Positions 1 to 5,510 are shown, counted from the stretch's first letter. The stretch: DNA of 13,644 bases from an uncultured Pseudomonadota bacterium (GCA_903931355.1 CAIZCB010000130.1:1-13644), one strand, 5' to 3'. A program made the numbers and translations. The notes: a model not told the origin generated them from the letters alone.

Positions 1-99
1 AATCCGATGTTAGCAGGGGCGGCAATGGCCATGTCATCGGTGACGGTGGTGAGTAATGCCAATCGGTTAAGGTGGGTTAAGTTGGATGATTTGGGGTAA
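1..99 (+). CDS. copA: C-terminal end of a CopA-type copper-translocating P1B ATPase (5' part outside window)
   Basis: Frame 1 is open from the first base and gives 32 residues beginning NPMLAGAAMAMSSVTVVSNA and then a TAA at 97-99. This matches the end of the last transmembrane helix of Cu(I) P1B-type ATPases, where the M-x-x-S-S pattern (here MAMSSV) helps form the metal site and is followed by a short basic tail (NRLRW). These inner-membrane pumps export Cu(I) using ATP. The ATPase core, phosphorylation site and N-terminal metal-binding domains lie left of the window and cannot be checked. No terminator is visible after the stop. The match rests on a short stretch, so the ATPase family is likely, while copper rather than silver specificity is inferred. 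Confidence 0.75.
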   Translation, partial: NPMLAGAAMAMSSVTVVSNANRLRWVKLDDLG

Positions 100-174
100 T
101 AGCCAATTTGTGATATTCAACATGAGTTTGAAATAGAAAACAGCTAAAACCTAACTTAAATTGAGGAAATGCCT

Positions 175-369
175 ATGGCAAATGATTCCTATGCTGAATA
201 TGACCAGAAACATGCTTATGATCCTGATTACACCAAATGGCTCCGGCTAAGATTGCAAAATACCATTGAAAAATTGGATAGCGGCGAAATGAAAAGCTAT
301 TCAAACGATACGGCTCGTGCGATTTTACAAGCACGACTTAAAGAGCGTCGTTCCGTAAATCCATTTTAA
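175..369 (+). CDS. Small hypothetical protein, 64 aa
   Basis: A short ORF follows the ATPase remnant after a 75-base gap, on the same strand. An ATG at 169 is in frame, but the Shine-Dalgarno GAGGA at 163-167 touches it; the ATG at 175 is 7 bases beyond the motif and is the better start. The protein is charged and soluble (starts MANDSYAEYDQK, ends LKERRSVNPF), with no signal peptide or membrane segment. The C-terminal half looks helical (TARAILQARLKERR). I do not recognise the family. Good ribosome-site spacing and a balanced composition argue for a real gene. It may be cotranscribed with the ATPase, but nothing links it to copper. Bases 370-502 downstream are AT-rich and hold nothing I can identify. 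Confidence 0.5.
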   Translation: MANDSYAEYDQKHAYDPDYTKWLRLRLQNTIEKLDSGEMKSYSNDTARAILQARLKERRSVNPF

Positions 370-502
370 TAATTATAAAATCAAGTAATTGATAAATATG
401 AAGTAATGGCTATATTTTTTAAAAAAGTATTGCGATATAAATTTTTAAGTTATTGCGATTGCTGTTTGCATTGTTCGTAAATTCATCGAGCTGGGGCGTG
501 TG

Positions 503-590
503 TGTAGGATAGGTTGCAGCGTTAGCGGAAACCCAGCTTGAAGGCTTTTGTTGATGTTGGATTTCACTTTGTTCAACCTTGCTTACATCC
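503..590. repeat. REP-like palindromic pair (two inverted units) after vapC
   Basis: Two imperfect units face each other. On the plus strand, 504-537 reads GTAGGATAGGTTGCAGCG and then TTAGCGGAAACCCAGC. On the minus strand, 585-559 reads GTAAGCAAGGTTGAACAAAG and then TGAAATCCAAC. Each has a 5' GTAG/GTAA tag and a GGTT(G)...(C)AACC/ATCC-type hairpin, the layout of REP sequences mobilised by REP-associated tyrosine transposases. The block begins 9 bases after the vapC stop codon. The 13-mer TTCACTTTGTTCA at 562-574 recurs at 1568-1580 in the site hit by the insertion sequence. The units are degenerate, so family membership is inferred. Confidence 0.5.
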
Positions 591-1003
591 TATTCAACCA
601 AAACCCAATCTTCTAATTTTAATCCTTCAATCCGTTCAAATTCCCTGATGTTATGCGTTACGAGTGTGGCATTTTGCGCTAAGGCATGACAGGCAATCCA
701 AAGGTCATTCCCGCCTATCGGTGTTCCGGCGATTTTTAGCCGAGTGAATTGAGTGGCGTAGTGTTGGCACAGTTCGGCATTAACCGTGTAGTTGACTGGA
801 ATAATGCGCGTCAGTTGTTGCAGTTGATCCAACACTTGAGCTTTTCGAGTGCTACGTTCAGCACCTTTCAGTAACTCGGCATAGGTCAAAAAAGACATGC
901 AGAGTTCGGTTTGGCTATCCAGTGCATTGATATGAGCTGCAACGCTAGGTGGTTTGTTTTTTATCAGGTAAATGAGGATATTGGTATCCAGCATGTAAAT
1001 CAT
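590..1003 (-). CDS. vapC: VapC-type PIN-domain ribonuclease toxin
   Basis: This 137-residue protein is a full-length PIN domain. MIYMLDTNILIYLIKN opens the fold with acidic residue D6. E43 lies in TYAELLKGAE, D100 in GGNDLWIACHALA, and N118 in the TLVTHNIREFERI strand; this is the usual VapC Mg2+ site spacing. VapC toxins cleave RNA, often initiator tRNA or rRNA; the target here cannot be read. Its ATG overlaps the 3' end of vapB by four bases (1000-1003), so the two are translationally coupled and the antitoxin is made first, as is normal for vapBC. No lesion is visible and all four metal-site positions are occupied, so it should be active. The stop codon sits just before a REP-like block. 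Confidence 0.92.
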   Translation of the reverse strand: MIYMLDTNILIYLIKNKPPSVAAHINALDSQTELCMSFLTYAELLKGAERSTRKAQVLDQLQQLTRIIPVNYTVNAELCQHYATQFTRLKIAGTPIGGNDLWIACHALAQNATLVTHNIREFERIEGLKLEDWVLVE

Positions 1004-1254
1004 AAAGCCTCACGATCCTGCATAAGTGCTTGTTGTCGGTAATCTTGTTCTAACTGGCTGGCAAATTCATTATCAAAGCCGTTAAGCGCCGTCATTAAAG
1101 CTGCGCCACGGTCGAGTGGGATCGGGTGAATAATCAAATCGCCGTTGGCACTACGAGTAATTTCAACTTCATTGATGTCCAAACGGAACTCTTGTGGAAT
1201 CCGCACCGCTTGGCTGTTGCCGTTTTTGAAAATGCGGGTGGTTAAGGTTGTCAT
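1000..1254 (-). CDS. vapB: VapB-type antitoxin (AbrB/SpoVT swapped-hairpin)
   Basis: The N-terminus MTTLTTRIFKNGNSQAVRIP is a typical AbrB-like DNA-binding hairpin of VapB antitoxins. The acidic C-terminal part (FDNEFASQLEQDYRQQ) is the kind of tail that wraps around the PIN toxin. An in-frame ATG at 1266 would add four residues (MESS) but has no ribosome site. The ATG at 1254 is preceded by GGAG about 7 bases upstream, so I use it, giving 84 aa. VapB neutralises VapC and, as a complex, normally represses its own promoter. A sigma70-like promoter and a pair of direct repeats lie just upstream (1266-1316), which fits autoregulation. Confidence 0.9.
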   Translation of the reverse strand: MTTLTTRIFKNGNSQAVRIPQEFRLDINEVEITRSANGDLIIHPIPLDRGAALMTALNGFDNEFASQLEQDYRQQALMQDREAL

Positions 1255-1265
1255 CGATGACTCCA

Positions 1266-1288
1266 TGTGTGTATGATGTTGTGTGTAT
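1266..1288 (-). promoter_or_regulatory. Direct repeat overlapping the vapBC promoter, possible VapB operator
   Basis: The 9-mer TGTGTGTAT (plus strand) occurs at 1266-1274 and 1280-1288, a 14-base period. The second copy overlaps the predicted -10 box and both lie between promoter and vapB start. Their position suits an autorepressor site. VapB operators are more often inverted repeats, so this is tentative. Confidence 0.3.
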
Positions 1289-1316
1289 TTTAGGTTAGGT
1301 TAAGCCTAGTTGTAAA
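1287..1316 (-). promoter_or_regulatory. Predicted sigma70 promoter of vapBC
   Basis: On the minus strand TTTACA (1316-1311; 5 of 6 to TTGACA) is followed after 18 bases by TAAAAT (1292-1287; 5 of 6 to TATAAT). Transcription would start near 1280, about 25 bases before the chosen vapB ATG. Confidence 0.5.
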
Positions 1317-1324
1317 TCGGTGGA

Positions 1325-1549
1325 TTAATAACGTTCAATTTTGCTCATTAGAGTTTTCAAATTTTCGGCTTCTTCAGGTTGAAGAACTACTTGGTGAAGT
1401 TCTACCCAATCTGCTTTTGGTATAGATACGCTTTCTAATCCTTGCATATGAAATGTGGAACCATTAAAAGTTAAAAAATACTGAGATATGACGCGCTGAT
1501 ATTGAATTATTTTATAGTATAAGGCTGAAGCTGAAGCAAGGAGGCGCAT
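1325..1549 (-). CDS. Small uncharacterised ORF, possible gene remnant
   Basis: A frame open to 1615 could encode 96 aa, but the part before residue 23 is translated IS end plus REP-like repeat (AEQSEAHQSR), so it cannot be ancestral protein. From the ATG at 1549 the ORF gives 74 aa. The C-terminal half (QGLESVSIPKADWVELHQVV, then LQPEEAENLKTLMSKIERY) has normal protein-like composition. The N-terminal half is less convincing. There is no clear ribosome site. It could be a small native protein, or the 3' end of a gene whose beginning has been lost. I do not recognise a family. Confidence 0.3.
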   Translation of the reverse strand: MRLLASASALYYKIIQYQRVISQYFLTFNGSTFHMQGLESVSIPKADWVELHQVVLQPEEAENLKTLMSKIERY

Positions 1550-1560
1550 TGCTCGCGATT

Positions 1561-1585
1561 GATGCGCTTCACTTTGTTCAGCACA
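1561..1585. repeat. REP-like palindrome interrupted by the IS, left portion
   Basis: GATGCGCTTCACTTTGTTCA at 1561-1580 plus GCACA, when joined to TCCTATG at 3054, forms an 8-bp stem (GATGCGCT with AGCACATC, one wobble) closed by an 11-base loop, with a CCTAT end resembling the CCTAC/GTAGG tag of the other repeats here. It shares TTCACTTTGTTCA with 562-574. Confidence 0.55.
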
Positions 1586-1588
1586 TAT

Positions 1589-1603
1589 ATGGACTCCTCT
1601 CCA
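1589..1603. repeat. Right-end subterminal inverted repeat of the IS
   Basis: ATGGACTCCTCTCCA on the plus strand is the exact reverse complement of 3032-3046. It is 3 bp inside the proposed right end, on the side distal to the transposase start. Confidence 0.9.
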
Positions 1604-1639
1604 ATTGCAAGCCAAGTATTATCAAAATTAATGCTTTTA

Positions 1640-1800
1640 ACAGAGATCAAGATTGCAGCCATATATTCGGTCTCTTGATGAAGGCACTTAATTGACCTTC
1701 GGACCCTGATGAATCTATCCGCGCGCTTTTACCACTATCATCCTACCGATTTCCAAGAATCTCTGTGCCGAACGGGATTTAAAAGCACCGGTCTGACCTG
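1640..1800 (-). ncRNA. Predicted bridge (guide) RNA of the IS1111-group element
   Basis: Known background: IS110-family recombinases use a bridge RNA with a target loop and a donor loop, each holding two guides; IS1111-group elements are reported to encode it 3' of the transposase. Read 5'-3' on the minus strand, a stem (1791-1780 with 1731-1719; about 12 bp, one wobble, one bulge) encloses GTTCGGCACA (1773-1764) and TAGGATG (1745-1739). These match the left half (GTTCAGCACA, one G-T wobble) and pair with the right half (CATCCTA) of the restored insertion site. A second stem (1691-1684 with 1656-1647, 2-nt bulge) encloses TCATCA (1681-1676) and ATATATG (1666-1660), which fit the two sides of the joined IS ends. 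All four guides include the CA/TG core. RNA ends are approximate. Confidence 0.65.
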
Positions 1801-1859
1801 TTATCGTCATCAATATTGAGTTACTTGCCTCCGCAATCTGGTTGAACTCTGTTTATCTT

Positions 1860-1947
1860 CCTACACCGGATTAAGGGTTATCCACGCTTTGAACAGCGCC
1901 GGAACCCTTCTTTCTTGTGTAGGCGTTGGGCAAAGGGTGGATAACCC
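1860..1947 (-). other. Long hairpin with interleaved second pairing, directly 3' of the transposase
   Basis: Arms 1875-1891 and 1931-1947 pair over 17 positions with a single mismatch (GGGTTATCCAC core). CCTACAC (1860-1866) also complements GTGTAGG (1917-1923), which lies inside the big loop, so the two pairings interlock as a potential pseudoknot. A third option pairs AAGGGTT (1873-1879) with AACCCTT (1903-1909). The structure starts 4 bases after the transposase stop. It may end or protect the transposase mRNA, or form the 5' part of the bridge RNA. There is no U-tract, so it is not a standard terminator. Confidence 0.55.
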
Positions 1948-1951
1948 GACC

Positions 1952-2974
1952 TTAGGCTGCTAACGGCACTGCTTCATAAGCTTGATCCTTGATTGCCATC
2001 GCCCAAAGTATTCGCGCATTTTTGTTAGCCAATGCTACCGCCGCCTTATTGAACCCGCGCCGCGCGATCAACGCTTGCAGCCAGACATTCAACGGGTCTG
2101 TCTTGCCACTACAAACCGCTAACACTGCTCTGGCGCCGTGAATTAGCAAGGTACGCAAATAAGGATTGCCGCGCTTACTAATGCCCAGCAAAACCTGTTT
2201 GTCACCGCTACTATGCTGTCTGGGCACCACACCTAAGCTAGCCGCATAATCGCGACTGCTCGCATAATTTTTACCGCTTCCAATATCGGATGCCATGATG
2301 GTCGCCGTAATAGGCCCTATGCCGGGGACTTCCATAAATCGTTGGCTCAACGTATTTTCTCCGCATAAACGGTTGATACGTTGATCGTGTTTTTTGATGT
2401 CGGCATCAATCACTTGTACGCGTTCCGATAGTTCGGTAAACAATTCAAGACTCATCGGAGTTAGCGCGTTATCGATATTCTCCAAAATCACCGGTAACAG
2501 GGCTCTCACCTTATTAATGCCTTTGTCTAAAACAATGCCCCGCTCAGACAAAAAACCTCGAATCTGATTGATCAATGCGGTACGTTCACCAATTCTTTCT
2601 TGACGTAAGCGATGCAGCATTTGCATGTCTTGTTGAGCGTCATTTTTTACCGCTACCGTGCGTTTGTTCGGCCGAGTCACCGCTGTGGCAATCGCTTCGG
2701 CATCGTTAAAATCGTTTTTGTTACCGACCACAAAGCCTTTAACAAATCGGGCGTTCAGCAACACCACTTCATGACCGAGCTTGGTCAGCTCCCGGGCCCA
2801 ATAATGCGCACCGCCACAGGCTTCAATGCCAATCAAACTGACGGTTGAATTAGCAAAATACGGCAACATCTCGGTGCGTTTTAATTTCTTTTTTTCCGGT
2901 TTGCCATCGGCTGACTCGATGTATAAATGAAAAATGTTTTTTGCAATATCCAAACCCACTACGTTACGATTCAT
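1952..2974 (-). CDS. IS110-family (IS1111 group) DEDD/serine recombinase transposase
   Basis: The protein has 340 aa, a normal length for the family. The N-terminal RuvC-like DEDD domain begins MNRNVVGLDIAKNIFHLYIE; the acidic residues are D9, E51 (IGIEACGGAHYW) and D88/D91 (GNKNDFNDAEA). A central coiled region (about 110-210) leads to the C-terminal Transposase_20 domain, with a helix-hairpin-helix-like VPGIGPITA (about 217-225) and LGVVPRQHSSGDKQ, where S255 or S256 is the likely nucleophile. The enzyme excises the element as a circle and inserts it at an RNA-specified site. The ATG at 2974 has an excellent ribosome site, GAGGAG with a 6-base spacer. That site lies within a 10-base sequence complementary to the left-end repeat, so translation may be restrained in transcripts entering from outside. 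Confidence 0.95.
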   Translation of the reverse strand: MNRNVVGLDIAKNIFHLYIESADGKPEKKKLKRTEMLPYFANSTVSLIGIEACGGAHYWARELTKLGHEVVLLNARFVKGFVVGNKNDFNDAEAIATAVTRPNKRTVAVKNDAQQDMQMLHRLRQERIGERTALINQIRGFLSERGIVLDKGINKVRALLPVILENIDNALTPMSLELFTELSERVQVIDADIKKHDQRINRLCGENTLSQRFMEVPGIGPITATIMASDIGSGKNYASSRDYAASLGVVPRQHSSGDKQVLLGISKRGNPYLRTLLIHGARAVLAVCSGKTDPLNVWLQALIARRGFNKAAVALANKNARILWAMAIKDQAYEAVPLAA

Positions 2975-2977
2975 TTA

Positions 2978-3045
2978 GGACTCCTCTTTGCCCCGTTTTA
3001 ATTGTCTGGTGCATTGTGACACCGTTGGGTGTGGAGAGGAGTCCA
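2978..3045 (-). promoter_or_regulatory. Transposase leader: Shine-Dalgarno pairable with the left inverted repeat
   Basis: On the minus strand GGACTCCTCT (3045-3036, part of the left inverted repeat) is perfectly complementary to AGAGGAGTCC (2987-2978), which contains the transposase ribosome site. Pairing these 10 bases would hide the site in any RNA that includes both. Regulation is inferred. Confidence 0.5.
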
Positions 3046-3046
3046 T
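3032..3046. repeat. Left-end subterminal inverted repeat of the IS
   Basis: TGGAGAGGAGTCCAT is the exact reverse complement of 1589-1603 and lies 7 bp inside the proposed left end. A small hairpin (ACACC 3019-3023, GGTGT 3028-3032) directly adjoins it. Confidence 0.9.
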
Positions 3047-3053
3047 GTCATCA

Positions 3054-3060
3054 TCCTATG
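3054..3060. repeat. REP-like palindrome interrupted by the IS, right portion
   Basis: TCCTATG completes the repeat begun at 1561-1585. In the uninterrupted site the REP-like unit would follow the stop codon of the RelA/SpoT gene by about 20 bases. Confidence 0.5.
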
Positions 3061-3077
3061 GGGCTAAGACCATACAA

Positions 3078-4134
3078 TCAGATACCACCTATAAATCGCT
3101 TAAACCAATTAGGATTATTATATTCATATTGATCTAACACATAATTTAAAAGATTTAAAAAAACCGTAGAATCTGCAAAGTAGTTTGGATATGCTTCTTT
3201 TAGATTTTTAATTGAAGTTGTTGACACTAAAGCCACTACAGTACCCAGATTTTTTTCTGAATGCTCTTCTTCGCTAAGATAATATTTGATAGCAACCGAA
3301 TAATCATCGCTACCAAAGAATTTTGCATTAAGAGTATTTTTATTTAAGTCTATTAAAATCAAATAATACCCATCTTCTTTACCTTCCATATTTAGAAGAA
3401 TATTTAAAGAATGACTATACGCTTCAAATTTATCACGCACCGACAGTTTTCGCGCCAACCGATTAGTTTCGTAGGCAGATAAAGAGTTTTCACTTATTAT
3501 TTTTTCCTTCAATTTTAGAAAACTCAAAGCTAACATTTCTGAAAAAATCCTTCCAGTCTTTATCGCCTTGATTTGACTTAAGAGCTTGATTTGTAAATAG
3601 ATCAATTATTTCAACAGCGGTAGCCCAAGCATGCTGAACTTGAGTTCTAATTTGTACTTCTATCGAATATTCATCAATTTTATTTTCACCATAAAACTTA
3701 CCAATTAGATGAATACCTCTGTAACCATCTGGCTTCGGTTGATCAATGTAATCAACAACTCTAAAATTTCTTTTCCTATTCAATTCTCGCCTAAGTTTAT
3801 TTGCTCTTTTAATGGTTGAAACAATAGCTCTGCAACCTCCAATATCCTGCATATTCCTAAGCTTCATAGAGTCGAAACGACGCAATTTATTCAGAATTGA
3901 TGGAGTTCTTTTCAATCGTTTAGCGACAATTGACTTACGATCTACATTTATTGCTAAATTTCGCAATTTATCCGAAACTAAATCAAGAGGATATATATGA
4001 CAAGATCGCCAATAAGATAAAACCTGCATGGCATGGGAATATCCTTCAGGATTTTCTATGTAAAGATTTTCAATTAAAAGTAACTCTCCAGCCTTCTGCA
4101 CCTCTTTTTTTGAAAATTTTTTAATTATCACCAC
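3078..4134 (-). pseudogene. RelA/SpoT-domain (ppGpp synthetase-like) protein, split by a frameshift
   Basis: The first frame (4134-3490, GTG start with AAGAG upstream) gives 214 aa holding a RelA/SpoT nucleotidyltransferase fold without an HD hydrolase domain. D97 is in MQDIGGCRAIV, Y138 in DGYRGIH and E159 in EVQIRTQVQHAW, the positions expected for Mg2+ and nucleotide binding. It then stops. The conserved C-terminal region continues one frame over (about 3525-3078, including TSIKNLKEAYPNYFADSTVF), as in the roughly 350-aa proteins of this family that I recall. Removing one A from the A6 run (T6 on plus, 3500-3505) restores a single 351-aa frame. The gene is visibly AT-richer than its neighbours, suggesting transfer. 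It could be a dead gene, an assembly error, or a slippage-expressed protein. The family may make or transfer pyrophosphate, either as an alarmone synthetase or as a toxin; this is not decidable here. Confidence 0.75.
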
Positions 4135-4181
4135 TATCTCTTAAATCCAAAAATCTAACACTACGATCAAATAAAGTTTGG

Positions 4182-4212
4182 AGAAAACCATACTCCAATA
4201 CTTGAGTTTTCT
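4182..4212 (-). other. Weak hairpin between nrdJb and the RelA/SpoT gene
   Basis: AGAAAAC (minus 4212-4206) pairs perfectly with GTTTTCT (4188-4182) around a 17-base loop, 9 bases after the nrdJb stop. No U-tract follows, so any role in ending the nrdJ transcript is uncertain. Confidence 0.25.
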
Positions 4213-4221
4213 TTTATCTCA

Positions 4222-4899
4222 TCACCCACACTTCGATTCCCCACAATTCAAACAAGTCATACACCCATCCATCAACACCATCGCCTTGGTGCTGCATTTC
4301 ACACAAAGCACGGCTTTTTCAGGAAAGGCTTGCCCTTCTGACTCACCATGCTGGGCTTCAAACTCGCGGCGTTTTTCGTCTAAAAATTGCTTCTGGTGGT
4401 CGCTCATTGCTTCGGATTTGATCATGCCGATGTGTTTCATGTGCGATTCAATTGCGGTGCCGATTTCGGCTACCAGCGATGGCATAAAAACGCCGCCTTT
4501 TTTGAAGTAGCCGCCTTGTGGGTCGAATACCGCTTTCATTTCTTCAACCAAAAAGGTAGCGTCGCCACCTTTGCGGAATACCGCTGAGATAACCCGGGTT
4601 AAGGCTAGAACCCATTGGAAATGCTCCATGTTTTTGGAGTTAATGAAGATTTCGTAAGGGCGGCGTTCTTCATGTTGGGTGCCTTGATTCAAAATCATGT
4701 CGTTGATCGTGATGTACAAAGCGTGTTCGGATTGCGGGGTTTTGATTTTGTAGGTCGAGCCGAGCAGTACTTCGGGACGCTCGACGTTTTCGTGCATACT
4801 TTCCAAGGATGGCGCGGTGGCTTGATTAGCGGCTTCGACTTGGTCTTTGTTGACGACTTTGTAGCCGACGATTTTTTTGCTGATTTTGTGTTGGGTCAT
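4222..4899 (-). CDS. nrdJb: Class II (B12-dependent) ribonucleotide reductase, small C-terminal subunit NrdJb
   Basis: The protein has 225 aa and corresponds to the C-terminal part of single-chain NrdJ, encoded separately as in Pseudomonas aeruginosa NrdJb. A TSCPD-type domain occupies roughly residues 40-160 (YITINDMILNQ, IFINSKNMEHFQWVLALTRV). The tail has a zinc-ribbon-like set of cysteines, C199-x2-C202 and C213-x2-C216-x2-C219, and ends in ESKCG with C224. In this enzyme class the extreme C-terminal cysteines shuttle reducing equivalents to the active site, so NrdJa should need this partner for turnover. A weak AGG precedes the ATG by 8-9 bases. It lies 48 bp after the DUF2442 gene, in the same direction. 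A 7-bp hairpin (4929-4945) occupies that gap. Confidence 0.88.
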   Translation of the reverse strand: MTQHKISKKIVGYKVVNKDQVEAANQATAPSLESMHENVERPEVLLGSTYKIKTPQSEHALYITINDMILNQGTQHEERRPYEIFINSKNMEHFQWVLALTRVISAVFRKGGDATFLVEEMKAVFDPQGGYFKKGGVFMPSLVAEIGTAIESHMKHIGMIKSEAMSDHQKQFLDEKRREFEAQHGESEGQAFPEKAVLCVKCSTKAMVLMDGCMTCLNCGESKCG

Positions 4900-4947
4900 G
4901 GTTTTGGCCTAAAAATATTCGATATTTAACAAGTTAAAAACTTGTCC

Positions 4948-5208
4948 TTAATTATTAACGCTGACGGCGTTGTCAATTTTGATGGCATCCAAATACAGAG
5001 TATCGGGGCAGATGTCTTGCTCATGCGGCCATGCAACGGTGCCGTTTTCTAAGCTGGCTTGTTTAAAATATTGCTTGTTACGCAATTCTTTAAATACCCC
5101 GAAGTCTAATAAAGGCGAGCAGTCATAAACGCCTTGTTTACCATCGGTAAATTGCAATATCAGTTGGTAATCATCGGTGGTTTGTACGCTGCTAACTCGC
5201 GGATTCAT
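4948..5208 (-). CDS. DUF2442 domain protein
   Basis: This 86-aa protein has the DUF2442 pattern: N-terminal strands (VSSVQTTDDYQLILQFTDGK), then YDCSPLLDFGVFKELRNKQYF and a C-terminal TVAWPHEQDICPDTLYLDAI, where W-P-x-E-x-D-I-x-P-D-x-L is the family hallmark. Its biochemical function is not known. The ribosome site GAGGT lies 8 bases upstream, inside the end of the DUF4160 gene, and the two genes are 5 bp apart, so they are a coupled pair. DUF4160 and DUF2442 genes are often neighbours and have been suspected, without proof that I know of, to form a toxin-antitoxin-like module. Here the pair lies between the two halves of nrdJ. Confidence 0.85.
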   Translation of the reverse strand: MNPRVSSVQTTDDYQLILQFTDGKQGVYDCSPLLDFGVFKELRNKQYFKQASLENGTVAWPHEQDICPDTLYLDAIKIDNAVSVNN

Positions 5209-5213
5209 AGCGA

Positions 5214-5483
5214 TTACCTCAATGGTTCAATTTTATAAGGTAGCTCACCAGAAACGGCTAGTTGCCAATCGGCTTGCAACTCATCTTTATGTAATTCTAT
5301 CCATGCTTGCGGCAATTTCATCTGCGCTTTTGGAATACTGCCATCTAATATTTCACCATCAGGTATAGCAACAATTACTTCATCATTTTGATATTTAGCA
5401 TGGATATGCGGCAATTTATGCTGCTTGTTATCCATAAAATACATGTAAATGATAATGCCGTAGAACATTGAAATAGCTGGCAT
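5214..5483 (-). CDS. DUF4160 domain protein
   Basis: This 89-aa protein matches DUF4160: MPAISMFYGIIIYMYFMDN, then HKLPHIHAKYQNDEVIVAIP (the PHIHAxY segment is diagnostic), a GEILDGSIPKAQ turn and an amphipathic helix with W and E residues (AWIELHKDELQADW). The function is unknown. The ATG at 5483 follows GGGAG by 7 bases and lies 27 bp after the nrdJa stop, so transcription probably continues from nrdJa. The hydrophobic N-terminal stretch is too short and too polar to be a convincing membrane helix. It precedes the DUF2442 gene by 5 bp. Inference: it is a small mobile module that settled into the ribonucleotide reductase operon. Confidence 0.87.
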   Translation of the reverse strand: MPAISMFYGIIIYMYFMDNKQHKLPHIHAKYQNDEVIVAIPDGEILDGSIPKAQMKLPQAWIELHKDELQADWQLAVSGELPYKIEPLR

Positions 5484-5510
5484 AAAATTCTCCCACCGAG
5501 AAAATAAAGT

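Larger units (their letters stand above)
1586..3053 (-). mobile_element. IS1111-group (IS110 family) insertion sequence, 1468 bp, apparently complete
   Basis: The element carries one DEDD transposase, a 15-bp perfect subterminal inverted repeat (1589-1603 and 3032-3046), about 350 non-coding bases 3' of the gene and about 80 bases 5' of it. Ends were placed 3 bp outside the repeat on the right-end side and 7 bp outside on the left-end side, the offsets usual for IS1111 elements. Three things support them. Excision restores a REP-like palindrome. A CA dinucleotide is duplicated at both edges (1584-1585 and 3052-3053). Joining the ends creates a correctly spaced promoter. There is no longer target duplication, as expected for this family. 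Only one copy is visible here; everything needed for activity seems intact. Confidence 0.85.

Noticed and set aside
1550..1615. Upstream extension of the small ORF at 1325-1549
   Set aside because: These codons are the IS right end and repeat sequence; translation gives repeat-derived residues rather than conserved protein.
1507..1662. A 51-residue frame on the minus strand running from inside the IS into the flanking repeat
   Set aside because: It overlaps the predicted donor loop, crosses the IS boundary and reads through the REP-like repeat, so it arose by insertion and is not likely to be a gene.
2612..2848. Plus-strand ORF inside the transposase
   Set aside because: It lies entirely antisense to a well-supported gene, with no ribosome site or recognisable domain.
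3490..3520. Programmed -1 frameshift at the A6 run in the RelA/SpoT gene
   Set aside because: The downstream half is in the +1 (or -2) frame relative to the first, so a standard -1 slippery heptamer does not restore it. An indel or transcriptional slippage fits better.
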